From assembly GCF_003477605.1 (NCBI RefSeq), contig NZ_QUDR01000015.1, positions 20,416 through 84,415 of the forward strand: a DNA stretch of 64,000 nucleotides, given 5' to 3'. The stretch is from Clostridium sp. AF37-5. Lineage in GTDB: Bacteria > Bacillota > Clostridia > Lachnospirales > Lachnospiraceae. Positions within the stretch are counted from its first letter, which is position 1, and the number at the start of each line of letters is the position of its first letter. The notes below the pieces were generated by a model that was not told the origin of the DNA, ran no database searches, and worked only from the letters and a program-made list of their open reading frames with translations. Shown one piece after another: positions 33,185-42,439 of the stretch. The translations under genes and the position numbers were made by a program.

Positions 33185-34931
33185 ATTCATCCATTGTTAA
33201 AATCCGTTCGGCTGCTGCATAGTTGAGCGGATTTCGGTTTTTATAGTCAAAGAGAATATAATAAGGTTCCTTTTTCTGCAGGGTACCATCTTTTAAAAGT
33301 CTCTGAATATCTACCGTATATTCTCCTAAATAAACCATATGATATAACTGTCTGGTTACATATCCCTCATAACCGGGCAGATAACGGTGTGTTTCGCACT
33401 CCCTGTCAAAGAAGGCGCGAATCTCTCGTTTTTGCGTTTCTGAATCCGGCTTTACAAAAGTCGGTTTTTCTTTTGCAAAATCTCTGCGGTACCAGTCGTA
33501 GGTAATGATCTCCTGCCAGTTTCCGGCGTCTGTTTCCGGCACATGTTTCTTTCCAAAGGCATACAGCACTTCATATCGCTCTCTCCGGTTGATTTTACGC
33601 TCAAACAAATGCTTTTCTTCGTACTCCTTCGCCAACTCCTCATACAGACAGTATGCGTCCTTAAAAAGGCGTTCCAAATAAATCATCGATGCAGTAAACT
33701 GGAAACTGTTGTAATACACCTCTACCATTTCTTCTACGCCTTTTAAAGAAAGAACATCCTCATAGGAAAGCCATTTGGTCGAAAAGATTTCATACGGCGG
33801 CAGGCTGCTCGCCTGAATCTCGTAATCGTTACGCTTTTCATTCATAAAGGAACCATCTAAGACTTTCAAAAATCCTAATTGGAACTGGTCCGGTTTCATC
33901 GCATATACATCGCAGAACGATTTCTTAAAAGTATTGAAATCCTCATACGGCAGTCCCGCAATTAAATCAAGATGCTGGTGGATGTTTCCGCGCGCATGAA
34001 TTCTTGCTACATTTTTTTGCAGCAAATCCCAGTCAGCGGTACGTCTGATTGCCTTTAAGGTATCCGGATTTGTCGACTGCACGCCAATCTCAAACTGCAC
34101 AAGTCCCGGACGGAATGTATCAAAGAGCAGAAAATCTTCTTCATGCAGCAAATCGCCCCCGATTTCAAAATGAAAATTTGTCACACCATTATCATGCTCA
34201 CCAATATACTTCCATATGCGGTAGGCATACGCGTGGTTGCAGTTAAAGGTGCGGTCCACAAATTTCACCTGCGGCACCTTGTTTTCAAGAAAGAAATCAA
34301 GCTCTCTCTCTGTCTTTTCCGGGCTTTTTATCCGCACAGATTTCTCAATGGAGGATAAACAATAACTGCACGAAAACGGACATCCTCTCATGCTTTCATA
34401 GTAAATAATGCGGTTTTTCAGTGTTTCCATGTCATCATAAGGATACACTAAATCATCCATATCTAATCCCTGTCTTGGTTTAGTACGGTGCAATCCACCG
34501 ATACCTCGGTATACTATCCCGTCTATGGATGAAATTTCTCTGTCACCATCCACCAAGTATGCCATAAATTCCTGAAAGGTCCGCTCGCCCTCGCCAACCA
34601 TAACAAGGTCTGCGTATTCGTATTTTGCAAGCACTTCCTCCGGATGATAACTTACTTCCGGTCCGCCAAAGAATAAAAACAGATTTGGCAGCACTTTTTT
34701 CAAATCTCCGGCTAACCCCATCACATATTCAATGTTCCAAAGATAACAAGAAAATCCAACCGCCTCCGGTTTCCTGCGGTAAATGTCCTGAAAAATTTCC
34801 TCTCTTCTGTGATTGATTGTGTACTCCGCAATTTCTACATCCTTCCGGTACTTCCCTGCATTTGCCTGCAGTGAGCGGACCGCCAGCGTCGTGTGGATGT
34901 ATTTTGCATTGATTCCAACTAATAAAACCAT
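33168..34931 (-). CDS. B12-binding-domain radical SAM protein (DUF4080 type)
   Basis: A 587-aa protein. The N-terminal B12-binding-like Rossmann domain (about 1-140, with FFGGPEVSYHPEEVLAKYEY) lacks a clear DxHxxG motif. The radical SAM domain has the CxxxCxxC cluster in GCPFSCSYCLSS near residue 195 and a FEIGVQSTN SAM contact. A C-terminal DUF4080-like region of about 200 residues ends the protein. The family is common in Clostridia and may modify RNA or a metabolite; the substrate is unknown. An AGGAGG site lies 10 nt before the ATG. Confidence 0.85.
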   Translation of the reverse strand: MVLLVGINAKYIHTTLAVRSLQANAGKYRKDVEIAEYTINHRREEIFQDIYRRKPEAVGFSCYLWNIEYVMGLAGDLKKVLPNLFLFFGGPEVSYHPEEVLAKYEYADLVMVGEGERTFQEFMAYLVDGDREISSIDGIVYRGIGGLHRTKPRQGLDMDDLVYPYDDMETLKNRIIYYESMRGCPFSCSYCLSSIEKSVRIKSPEKTERELDFFLENKVPQVKFVDRTFNCNHAYAYRIWKYIGEHDNGVTNFHFEIGGDLLHEEDFLLFDTFRPGLVQFEIGVQSTNPDTLKAIRRTADWDLLQKNVARIHARGNIHQHLDLIAGLPYEDFNTFKKSFCDVYAMKPDQFQLGFLKVLDGSFMNEKRNDYEIQASSLPPYEIFSTKWLSYEDVLSLKGVEEMVEVYYNSFQFTASMIYLERLFKDAYCLYEELAKEYEEKHLFERKINRRERYEVLYAFGKKHVPETDAGNWQEIITYDWYRRDFAKEKPTFVKPDSETQKREIRAFFDRECETHRYLPGYEGYVTRQLYHMVYLGEYTVDIQRLLKDGTLQKKEPYYILFDYKNRNPLNYAAAERILTMDEFTGTP

Positions 34932-35000
34932 ATTTTACAGCCTCCTGACTTCTCCTATATAAAAAAAAGCGAGTGAATCCTCGCAAAATGTAAAAAAAGA

Positions 35001-35071
35001 AGCGGGTGATGGGAATCGAACCCACGTATCTAGCTTGGAAGGCTAGTGTTCTACCATTGAACTACACCCGC
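35001..35071 (-). tRNA. tRNA-Gly (anticodon UCC)
   Basis: A complete 71-nt cloverleaf on the minus strand: acceptor GCGGGTG/CACCCGC, D arm with TTCAATGGTAGAA, anticodon arm CTAGC-CTTCCAA-GCTAG giving TCC, T arm with GGTTCGATTCC. CCA is not encoded. A T-rich run follows immediately and would end transcription. Confidence 0.97.
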
Positions 35072-35102
35072 ATCTGTTGCTATGAAGTTTTCAACGTGAT
35101 TT

Positions 35103-35131
35103 ATATTAGCAGATATTTGGGGATGTGTCAA
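35103..35131 (-). promoter_or_regulatory. sigma-A promoter of tRNA-Gly
   Basis: TTGACA (35126-35131), 17 bp, TAATAT (35103-35108) on the minus strand, about 30 bp upstream of the tRNA 5' end. Confidence 0.8.
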
Positions 35132-35148
35132 GTGAGTTTTTTTCAGTT

Positions 35149-35296
35149 TTCCGTAATCTACAAGAAAAAATTCACTGGCAGTGGGCGCTCCCGCTCAGAC
35201 AAATGCGCAGGGGTATGGGCATGCAAAATACGCATGCCTCATACCCGCGCATCTGTACCCACTCCCAGCGAATTTTTTCTTGATAGATTACTGGAA
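35149..35296 (+). repeat. palindromic repeat family 1, copy C
   Basis: Starts TTCCGTAATCTACAAG and ends TAGATTACTGGAA. The outer arm AAGAAAAAATTCACTGGCAG pairs with CTCCCAGCGAATTTTTTCTT with few mismatches. The core has GTGGGCGCTCCCGCT, the apical stem GGGCATGC/GCATGCC. It lies between tRNA-Gly and the CDF gene; the remaining 110 bp before the CDF gene hold nothing recognisable. Confidence 0.88.
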
Positions 35297-35405
35297 TTCT
35301 GAAAAAGACCATCCCTAATTAACATGCTGAAAACTTTCGTATCAAATGCCAAATATTCAAAACTTTGGATTTCTCGTTTACATCTTGCCGGACCTCCTTG
35401 TCATT

Positions 35406-36272
35406 CTAGCACGGGTTCACATGAACCATAATATGTTTTACCTTTGAAAACTCTGTTTCCACCGAGTCATGCACGGATTCCGCAATCGCATGCGCCTCCC
35501 ACAAAGTTAAATTACCATCCACACGAATTTCAATATCAACATATATTTTATTGCCAAATGTCCGCGTCCTAAGCAAATCCACACCGTGTACATTTTCATT
35601 TTTCATGACACACTCATACATTTCGTGTTCCGTCTCGTCGTCACACGCTTTATCTACCATTTTATTTATCGCATCCTTGAAAATGTCAATTGCCGCTTTT
35701 TCGATAAAAATACAGATAACAAGGCTCGCAATTGCATCCAAAATCGGATAACCCATTCTGGCTCCTGCAATACCAACAAGTGCGCCAATCGACGACAACG
35801 CATCCGAGCGGTGGTGCCATGCATCCGCCATAAGTGCCCCGGAATCAATCTTTTTTGCCCCTGCTCTTGTGTACCAGAACATCGCCTCTTTTACGGCAAT
35901 CGAAACAACCGCCGCAACAAGGGCAAGTATACCGGGAACCGCAAGTGCAGAATCATCCTGTACCGTGATTTTTTCTACCGCTGACCAGCCGATAAAAAGA
36001 CCGGTAGCTGCAAGAATCGTTGCCAAAAGAATCGCCGCCACGCACTCCATGCGTTCATGTCCATATGGGTGCTCTTTGTCCGACTCTTTTCCTGATAGCC
36101 GAATTCCAATAATCACAACAATTGTACTAAACACATCCGATGCTGAATGAATCGCATCACTAATCATTGCACCCGAATTCGCCACAATTCCTGCCAACGC
36201 CTTAAACAGTGACAGTAAAATATTGCCCACAATACTAACCATCGATATTTTCATTGCTGTTTTCTGTTCCAT
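35406..36272 (-). CDS. cation diffusion facilitator (metal efflux) transporter
   Basis: A 288-aa CDF protein with six predicted helices. The paired metal-site motifs HSASD (helix 2) and HHRSD (helix 5) are present, with the cytoplasmic KEHPYGHERME loop and a C-terminal ferredoxin-like domain (VHGVDLLRTRTFGNKIYVDI, EFSKVKHIMVHVNP). HxxxD at both sites points to a zinc, iron or manganese/proton antiporter rather than a cadmium-specific one. GGGGGA lies before the ATG at MEQKTAMK. It starts 11 bp after the GH13 gene stop and is probably co-transcribed with it. Confidence 0.93.
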   Translation of the reverse strand: MEQKTAMKISMVSIVGNILLSLFKALAGIVANSGAMISDAIHSASDVFSTIVVIIGIRLSGKESDKEHPYGHERMECVAAILLATILAATGLFIGWSAVEKITVQDDSALAVPGILALVAAVVSIAVKEAMFWYTRAGAKKIDSGALMADAWHHRSDALSSIGALVGIAGARMGYPILDAIASLVICIFIEKAAIDIFKDAINKMVDKACDDETEHEMYECVMKNENVHGVDLLRTRTFGNKIYVDIEIRVDGNLTLWEAHAIAESVHDSVETEFSKVKHIMVHVNPC

Positions 36273-36283
36273 TTCAAATCCCC

Positions 36284-38335
36284 CTACATAGAGAGCGTTT
36301 TCCACAACACCGCTCCATTTTTACCAATCTCAACTTTTACCTTTCCATTTTCAACACGGCACATTCTCGCTGCCATGTCAAAACCTTCTTCACAGGTATA
36401 CATCATGCACGCCATCCGGCTGCCATTCGCCACACCAAGACGCCATACATCTACTTCCACTTCGCATTCTTCGCCTTCCACCTGAACAAGAACAAAAGCT
36501 TGTTCCTTTTCACTGAATCTTCCGTATCCAATGAGATTATTCTCTGCATGAAGATACAACAAACTTCCGGTAGAAAACACTTCGTAATCTTTATGAATTC
36601 GAATCATCTCCTTGTGGAAACGAATCAACTCATGATCTTCTTTGCCCCACGGATAAGAACGTCTGTTATCCGGGTCTGTCCAGCCGCACACACCAGCCTC
36701 ATCACCGTAGTAAATCGTCGGAGCACCGACCCATGTCATCTGCATCAGTACCGCCTGGCGCATAACCGCCAGATTTACGCCGTAGTTCGCTGCCTGAGGA
36801 CCGGTAAACGCGGTTCTTCCAACCACATGATTCGTACGGGTTAAAAAGCGGGAATGGTCGTGATTCGACAGCTCATTCATCGCTACCAAAGCACTTGGCG
36901 TCGTAAATCTTGCCCCATAATCAGTCATCGAGCCAAAGAAAGCCGCCGCATTCCCACGCAAATCACTGCGACGCGCATCGCTGTGTTTCTCCATACCGGT
37001 CAAAAACCAACTGATTGGCTCCATAAAAGCATCATAGTTCATCACCGTATCCCACTGGGTTCCATCTAACCATGCAGAAGGGTCTCCATAATGCTCCGCA
37101 AGAATAATTGCCTCCGGATTTTCTCTCTTCACCGCCTCACGGAATCCTTTCCAGAATTTGTGGTTGTACTCCGGTGTGTGTCCCAAATCAGCCGCCACAT
37201 CCAGACGCCATCCATCAATGCAATACGGTGCAGCCACCCATTTTCTCGCAACTCCGTGAATGTATTGTTCTAAGCGCTCCGATCCCTCGTAATTTAGTTT
37301 TGGCAGAGTATCATTGCCCCACCACGAATCGTAATGCGTATTGTCCGGCCAGCTTCCATCCGGGTAAAAATAGAAGAAGTCGTGATATGGACTGTCTTCC
37401 TGCAAAAAAGCACCTTTTTCATAAGACTCATCTTTATCGTAAATCTTCTCGCGGTCAAGCCACTTGTTAAAGGAACCACAGTGGTTAAATACACCATCCA
37501 GAATCACTTTCATGCCACGACGGTGTACTTCTTCGACAAATTTTGCAAAGAATGCATTACTCGCCTCTAAATTTTTCATATTAACAACGCGCTTAATGTA
37601 TTTTGTAGCATGTGCATTTTCCTTGTCGTCTGCCGCCAGCACGTCACCGCCATCCTCGACAATTACGCCGTAATGGGGATCAATATAATCATAGTCCTGC
37701 GTATCATATTTATGATTTGAAGGCGATACAAAAATCGGATTCAAATACAAAACTTCCACGCCAAGATCCTGCAAATAGTCCAGTTTATCCATGACACCCT
37801 GCAAATCGCCGCCATAAAACTCACGCACGCCCATCGATGCCGGCATTTTATTCCAGTCACGCACCTGCGTCACATGCTCATCAATATATGTATATTCATC
37901 GTCAACAACATCATTTGTCTTATCCCCATTATAAAAACGATCCACAAAAATCTGGTACATCACGGCACCTTTTGCCCAGTCCGGTGTATGAAATCCCGGA
38001 ATCAGACAGAAATTGAAATATGGATTGACATCTGAAACCACTCCTTGACGGTTGCAAATCAACGTCTCTTTCGCCGTTTCTACCCTAAAGTAATAACTTA
38101 TCGGATGATCTTCCAATAGAAATGATACGGCATAAATATCAAAATACTCCGTTGACTTTTCTAAATGCATAATATAAGGCACTTCATCCACCATTGCCTT
38201 CACATATTCTGCCTCATCTTTCCCAACGCGGCACCGAATCGTAACGGTCTCATACACACGCGGTTCACATGGCGAAACAAAATCAGCCGTACCATCACTA
38301 AATATTGCTTTCTTATTAAGGGTTCCGTCAGCCAT
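36284..38335 (-). CDS. GH13 alpha-glycosidase (neopullulanase/alpha-amylase type)
   Basis: A 683-aa protein with an N-terminal carbohydrate-binding-like domain of about 120 residues, then the GH13 barrel: DGVFNHCG, nucleophile aspartate in GWRLDVAADL, acid/base glutamate in ILAEHYGDP, transition-state aspartate in SNHDHSR. A C-terminal beta domain follows. There is no signal peptide, so it acts on imported maltooligosaccharides or cyclodextrin-like substrates in the cytoplasm. CGGAGG precedes the ATG. Strong hairpins separate it from ftsH. Confidence 0.9.
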   Translation of the reverse strand: MADGTLNKKAIFSDGTADFVSPCEPRVYETVTIRCRVGKDEAEYVKAMVDEVPYIMHLEKSTEYFDIYAVSFLLEDHPISYYFRVETAKETLICNRQGVVSDVNPYFNFCLIPGFHTPDWAKGAVMYQIFVDRFYNGDKTNDVVDDEYTYIDEHVTQVRDWNKMPASMGVREFYGGDLQGVMDKLDYLQDLGVEVLYLNPIFVSPSNHKYDTQDYDYIDPHYGVIVEDGGDVLAADDKENAHATKYIKRVVNMKNLEASNAFFAKFVEEVHRRGMKVILDGVFNHCGSFNKWLDREKIYDKDESYEKGAFLQEDSPYHDFFYFYPDGSWPDNTHYDSWWGNDTLPKLNYEGSERLEQYIHGVARKWVAAPYCIDGWRLDVAADLGHTPEYNHKFWKGFREAVKRENPEAIILAEHYGDPSAWLDGTQWDTVMNYDAFMEPISWFLTGMEKHSDARRSDLRGNAAAFFGSMTDYGARFTTPSALVAMNELSNHDHSRFLTRTNHVVGRTAFTGPQAANYGVNLAVMRQAVLMQMTWVGAPTIYYGDEAGVCGWTDPDNRRSYPWGKEDHELIRFHKEMIRIHKDYEVFSTGSLLYLHAENNLIGYGRFSEKEQAFVLVQVEGEECEVEVDVWRLGVANGSRMACMMYTCEEGFDMAARMCRVENGKVKVEIGKNGAVLWKTLSM

Positions 38336-38370
38336 TGCTTTGTCCTCCGAACATAATTATTTCTATTTGT

Positions 38371-38398
38371 AAAAATTCACGGCTAAAAAGCCGTGAAT
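38371..38398 (-). terminator. Rho-independent terminator
   Basis: A perfect 10-bp stem ATTCACGGCT/AGCCGTGAAT with a 4-nt loop; on the minus strand it is followed by TTTT, so it stops read-through from ftsH before the amylase gene. Confidence 0.8.
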
Positions 38399-38415
38399 CC
38401 TTGTTTTAGATAAGT

Positions 38416-38446
38416 CAAAAGGACAGCTTACGATGCTGTCCTTTTG
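38416..38446 (-). terminator. Rho-independent terminator of the ftsH operon
   Basis: A perfect 12-bp stem CAAAAGGACAGC/GCTGTCCTTTTG with a 7-nt loop. The A/T-rich ends give a U-tract on either strand, so it may work both ways. It forms a tandem pair with the hairpin 18 bp further along. The stretch 38447-38628 back to ftsH shows no other signal. Confidence 0.8.
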
Positions 38447-38628
38447 GGAGAAGGTATTTTTGTTACTTATGGGGTGTAGCAAAAACTATATAATGTATTG
38501 GGGTTTACGCGTATTACTATAACACGTTACCAAAAAACAGTGTGCACAAAGTTTACATTTTTTCCACCATTCTTTTGTTAGTTTTGCCCAATACTTTTCT
38601 CCCATTTGCACATTTGCACAAAGAATCT

Positions 38629-40470
38629 TTACATTTCTTCGATTGTCTCGTCATTCTGCTCAAAGAGAGCTTCAAACTCCTGCTGCCCGATTCTCTCTTT
38701 TTCAATCAGAAGCTCTGCCAATTTATCCAAAACCTTGCGGTTTTCTTTCAAAATCTTAGTAGCCTTCTCACGGCAGCTCTCGATAATTCGTTTTACTTCC
38801 TGGTCAATCACAGCAGCGGTTCCTTCACTAAAGTTCTTTGCGTGCCCAATCTCACGGCCGATAAAGACTTCATCATCTGACGTGCTGTAGTTAATCATAC
38901 CAAGTTCATCCGAGAAACCATACTTTGTAACCATATCGCGAGCGCGCTCCGTTGCCTGACGGATATCCTGCACAGCCCCCGTTGTCACATCATCAAAGAC
39001 AAGACTTTCTGCGATACGCCCGCCAAGACATACAACAATATCCTGCAACATCTTACCTTTGGTCAGATACATCTCATCTTTTTCCGGCAATGGCATCGTA
39101 TAACCACCGGCACCCTGTCCGGTCGGAATTACAGAAACCGTATAAACCGGTCCGACATCCGGCAAAACATGAAACAAAATTGCGTGTCCGGCTTCGTGAT
39201 ATGCCGTAACCCGTTTATCCTTTTCAGAAATAATACGGCTCTTTTTCTCTGCACCAATTCCCACTTTGATAAAGGACTTGCGAATATCTTCGTCCATCAA
39301 ATACGGGCGGTTTTCTCTTGCGGCACAAATGGCAGCCTCGTTCAAAAGATTTTCCAAATCCGCACCGGCAAATCCTGCCGTTGTACGTGCGATTTCTTCC
39401 AAATTCACATCATCCGATAACGGTTTATTTTTCGCATGGACTTTTAAAATTTCCTCACGGCCTCTCACATCCGGAAGACCCACGTGGATTCTGCGGTCAA
39501 AACGTCCCGGCCTGAGAATTGCCGGATCCAGAATATCTACACGGTTGGTTGCCGCCATCACGATAATTCCCTCATTGATTCCAAAGCCGTCCATTTCAAC
39601 AAGCATCTGATTTAACGTCTGCTCACGCTCATCATGTCCGCCGCCAAGACCGCTTCCTCGTCTTCTTGCCACGGCATCAATCTCATCAATAAAAACAATA
39701 CACGGTGCATTTTTCTTTGCTTCCGCAAACAAGTCACGGACACGGGAAGCACCGACGCCGACAAACATTTCCACAAAATCAGAACCGGAAATACTAAAGA
39801 ACGGAACACCCGCTTCACCGGCAACTGCTTTGGCAAGCAATGTCTTACCGGTTCCCGGAGGGCCCACCATAATCACGCCTTTCGGGATTCTGGCACCTAA
39901 ATTCGTATATTTCTGCGGTGCCTCCAAAAAGTCTACAATTTCTTCTAACTGTTCTTTTTCCTCGACCAGACCGGCAACATCTGCAAATGTCTTTGATTTT
40001 TCATCCGGTGCGGTCATTCTCGCACGGCTCTTTCCAAAATTCATCATTTTGGCATTTCCGCCGCCTCCGCCCTGCGCCTGGCTCGTCATCATTGTAAACA
40101 AAACAAAAATCAGGACGAATCCTATTGCATATGGCAAAATCTCCAAATACCACGGTGTTGTCTCAACATCCGAGACAACTACATTTGTAAAATGTGCATC
40201 GTCTAATTTTTCAATAACTACATTCACATCCGGTGCATAGAAAGAATGTTTTTTACTGTCTTTCATTGTCACACGGATTTCACCGGTCGGAACCTGCTCA
40301 TTTTGTCCCACCACAACGGACTGTATTTTATGATTCGACAAATCGTCCTTAAACTGTGTATAAGTATAATTCTCCTCTGTCCATCCGGACATAAAATCGC
40401 TCGAAATCATGGCAATCAAAATTATTGCCGCCATCGCGACAAAAAAGCCATAACCTTTCCATTTTCTCAT
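38629..40470 (-). CDS. ftsH: ATP-dependent zinc metalloprotease FtsH
   Basis: 613 aa with two N-terminal membrane helices (about 7-27 and 105-125) around a short extracytoplasmic domain, an AAA+ module (Walker [14 protein letters not shown], Walker [31 protein letters not shown]) and a zinc protease with [10 protein letters not shown]. It degrades misfolded membrane and regulatory proteins and is needed for sporulation onset in B. subtilis. AAGGAGG lies 9 nt upstream. It follows hpt by 4 bp at the end of the conserved spoIIE-tilS-hpt-ftsH cluster. Confidence 0.97.
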   Translation of the reverse strand: MRKWKGYGFFVAMAAIILIAMISSDFMSGWTEENYTYTQFKDDLSNHKIQSVVVGQNEQVPTGEIRVTMKDSKKHSFYAPDVNVVIEKLDDAHFTNVVVSDVETTPWYLEILPYAIGFVLIFVLFTMMTSQAQGGGGGNAKMMNFGKSRARMTAPDEKSKTFADVAGLVEEKEQLEEIVDFLEAPQKYTNLGARIPKGVIMVGPPGTGKTLLAKAVAGEAGVPFFSISGSDFVEMFVGVGASRVRDLFAEAKKNAPCIVFIDEIDAVARRRGSGLGGGHDEREQTLNQMLVEMDGFGINEGIIVMAATNRVDILDPAILRPGRFDRRIHVGLPDVRGREEILKVHAKNKPLSDDVNLEEIARTTAGFAGADLENLLNEAAICAARENRPYLMDEDIRKSFIKVGIGAEKKSRIISEKDKRVTAYHEAGHAILFHVLPDVGPVYTVSVIPTGQGAGGYTMPLPEKDEMYLTKGKMLQDIVVCLGGRIAESLVFDDVTTGAVQDIRQATERARDMVTKYGFSDELGMINYSTSDDEVFIGREIGHAKNFSEGTAAVIDQEVKRIIESCREKATKILKENRKVLDKLAELLIEKERIGQQEFEALFEQNDETIEEM

Positions 40471-40474
40471 CGGA

Positions 40475-41005
40475 TTAATCCTCCTTTATTTTCAGCTCTC
40501 CGATATAAGGCAAATTGCGGTATTTCTGGGCATAATCAAGTCCAAATCCAACCACAAATAAATCATCAATTTCAAAACCGGTATACGCCACATCCACTTC
40601 TGATACGCGACATGCCGGTTTATCTAAAAGCGTACAAATGCGCAAACTTTTCGGTCCACGTTTTTCTAACATATGGGCAAGATACGAAAGTGTGCGTCCG
40701 CTGTCCACAATATCTTCAATAATCAGCACTTCACGGTTTTCCAAACTCATAATCAAATCCTGACTAATCGTAATACTTCCGCTGCTGGTCATACCATTTC
40801 CATAACTTGATACACTCATAAAATCAATCGTAACCGGCACTGTAATATATTTTGCCAGTTCGCAGGTAAAAAATACACTTCCTTTCAAAATGCAAATCAA
40901 ATGAAGTGTTTTTCCTTCGTAATCACGGTTAATCTGCTCAGCAAGTTCCTTCACTCTTGCTACAATTTCATCTTCTTTAATCAAGACGTTGATTTCTTCT
41001 TTCAT
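40475..41005 (-). CDS. hpt: hypoxanthine phosphoribosyltransferase
   Basis: 176 aa. The PRPP-binding loop VLIIEDIVDSGRTLSYL, the ILKGSVFFTCELA loop and the C-terminal FVVGFGLDYAQKYRNLPYIG are all typical of bacterial HPRT, which salvages hypoxanthine and guanine. AAAGGA precedes the ATG. The start lies 29 bp inside tilS, an old and widespread pairing in Firmicutes. Confidence 0.95.
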   Translation of the reverse strand: MKEEINVLIKEDEIVARVKELAEQINRDYEGKTLHLICILKGSVFFTCELAKYITVPVTIDFMSVSSYGNGMTSSGSITISQDLIMSLENREVLIIEDIVDSGRTLSYLAHMLEKRGPKSLRICTLLDKPACRVSEVDVAYTGFEIDDLFVVGFGLDYAQKYRNLPYIGELKIKED

Positions 41006-42395
41006 GACGTATCCTTTCTTTGGTCACAACCAAAACATATTTTGTATTTTGATTTATTTTGCAGGCTGCACTGATTCGATTTGGAATCGCCCATATCACA
41101 TGGGCGCCATCCGCCAGCACAAGCTGCCTGTCCCGACGCTCTTTCGCAATCTTTTCGTCCATATAGTAGCGGGATAATTTCTTTTTATGCCCCTTGTCAT
41201 CAAGCACAAAAAAATCTCCCGGTCTCGGATTGCGAATCGTCAGTTTACTATTTATCTTATCATAATCAAACCATTTCGTATAGTCTTTTTGTGGAATTTC
41301 TGAATCCAGTTTTTCACGTGCCACCACCTCAAAACGAAAGCGGTAATACACACCATCCATTTCCACTATATTCCCGGATGCCATGTCGCATTCCACACAA
41401 ACGTTTTCCTGCTTTTTTTGCTTATTTTTCGTAAGCCTGAAATACTCATAATCACAGACGACAAAATAGCCGCCGGGCAGAGAAAACGTGCCGTTTCCTT
41501 TCTCTGCAATTTTTTCATATAATGCCTCATAATGCGCTCTCGTGACATCTTTTACGCCAGAGATTCCCTGCTCTAAAAAGAGCGACAAAATCTCCTTTTG
41601 CAAAACCTCCGGAAGTCCCCGGCACACATCCCGCCTTAACAGAACTTCTTTTCCCTCATGGAAAATTACATGTTCCGCCTCGCACTCTGCCTGCTCGCGG
41701 ATATACTTACGCCACTTGCCAATGTCATCCGCCGCATCCGCAATATGCCTTACCGCACCCGGATTTAAGTTCTCTTTTAACAGTGGCAGTAACCCCTTCC
41801 GAATCCAGTTTCTCTGATACGCTGTATCCTGATTCGTAATATCCTCCCGCCACGGTATCTTTTTCTCCTCTAAAAACGCAAGAATGTCTCCCTTTTCGGC
41901 AAACAGAAGCGGTCGTATAATAAAATCTCTTTTCGGCAACATCGCCGCCAAGCCTCTGGCAGAACTCCCACGTATCAGCCGAAACAAAAATGTCTCTGCC
42001 TGATCCTCTTTGTGGTGCGCCACTGCAATACAGTCCGCATTTTTTTCCCTGCGCAATTTTTCAAACTGCTCATAGCGGCATGCACGTCCAGCCTCCTCCT
42101 CACTCATCCCCCACTTTTTTGCATACGCCGGTACATCTTCGAAAACCTCAAAACACGGAAGTTCCCACTTGTCTGAAAGCTCTCTCACAAATTGTGCGTC
42201 CCGGTCGGCATCGTCTCCCCGGATGCCATGTTTGACATGCAGAACGAATAGAGACAAATTCATTTCTTTCCGTAAACTATTTAATAAATACAAAAGGCAT
42301 ACCGAATCAGCGCCACCCGACACCCCCACAATAATCTTGTCGCCCGGTGAAAACAAGTGGTGCGTTTCGCTATATCGAATCATTTCTTCTCTCAC
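40977..42395 (-). CDS. tilS: tRNA(Ile)-lysidine synthetase
   Basis: 472 aa. The N-type ATP pyrophosphatase P-loop VGVSGGADSVCLLYLL is near residue 25, followed by the TilS-specific HVKHGIRGDDADRDAQFV and AVAHHKEDQAETFLFRLIRG, with substrate-binding and C-terminal domains after. It converts the wobble cytidine of tRNA-Ile(CAU) to lysidine, which is essential. I chose the GTG at 42395, which has GGAGG 8 nt upstream; an upstream TTG would overlap the spoIIE stop. Confidence 0.95.
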   Translation of the reverse strand: MREEMIRYSETHHLFSPGDKIIVGVSGGADSVCLLYLLNSLRKEMNLSLFVLHVKHGIRGDDADRDAQFVRELSDKWELPCFEVFEDVPAYAKKWGMSEEEAGRACRYEQFEKLRREKNADCIAVAHHKEDQAETFLFRLIRGSSARGLAAMLPKRDFIIRPLLFAEKGDILAFLEEKKIPWREDITNQDTAYQRNWIRKGLLPLLKENLNPGAVRHIADAADDIGKWRKYIREQAECEAEHVIFHEGKEVLLRRDVCRGLPEVLQKEILSLFLEQGISGVKDVTRAHYEALYEKIAEKGNGTFSLPGGYFVVCDYEYFRLTKNKQKKQENVCVECDMASGNIVEMDGVYYRFRFEVVAREKLDSEIPQKDYTKWFDYDKINSKLTIRNPRPGDFFVLDDKGHKKKLSRYYMDEKIAKERRDRQLVLADGAHVIWAIPNRISAACKINQNTKYVLVVTKERIRHERRNQRLD

Positions 42396-42439
42396 GGCTT
42401 CATCCTCCGCATTTATTGTAACGGTTTTCGTTTTTTTCG

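Noticed and set aside
36254..36844. Open plus-strand frame of about 196 codons opposite the GH13 and CDF genes
   Set aside because: It lies across the ends of two conserved minus-strand genes and lacks a start signal; a shadow frame.
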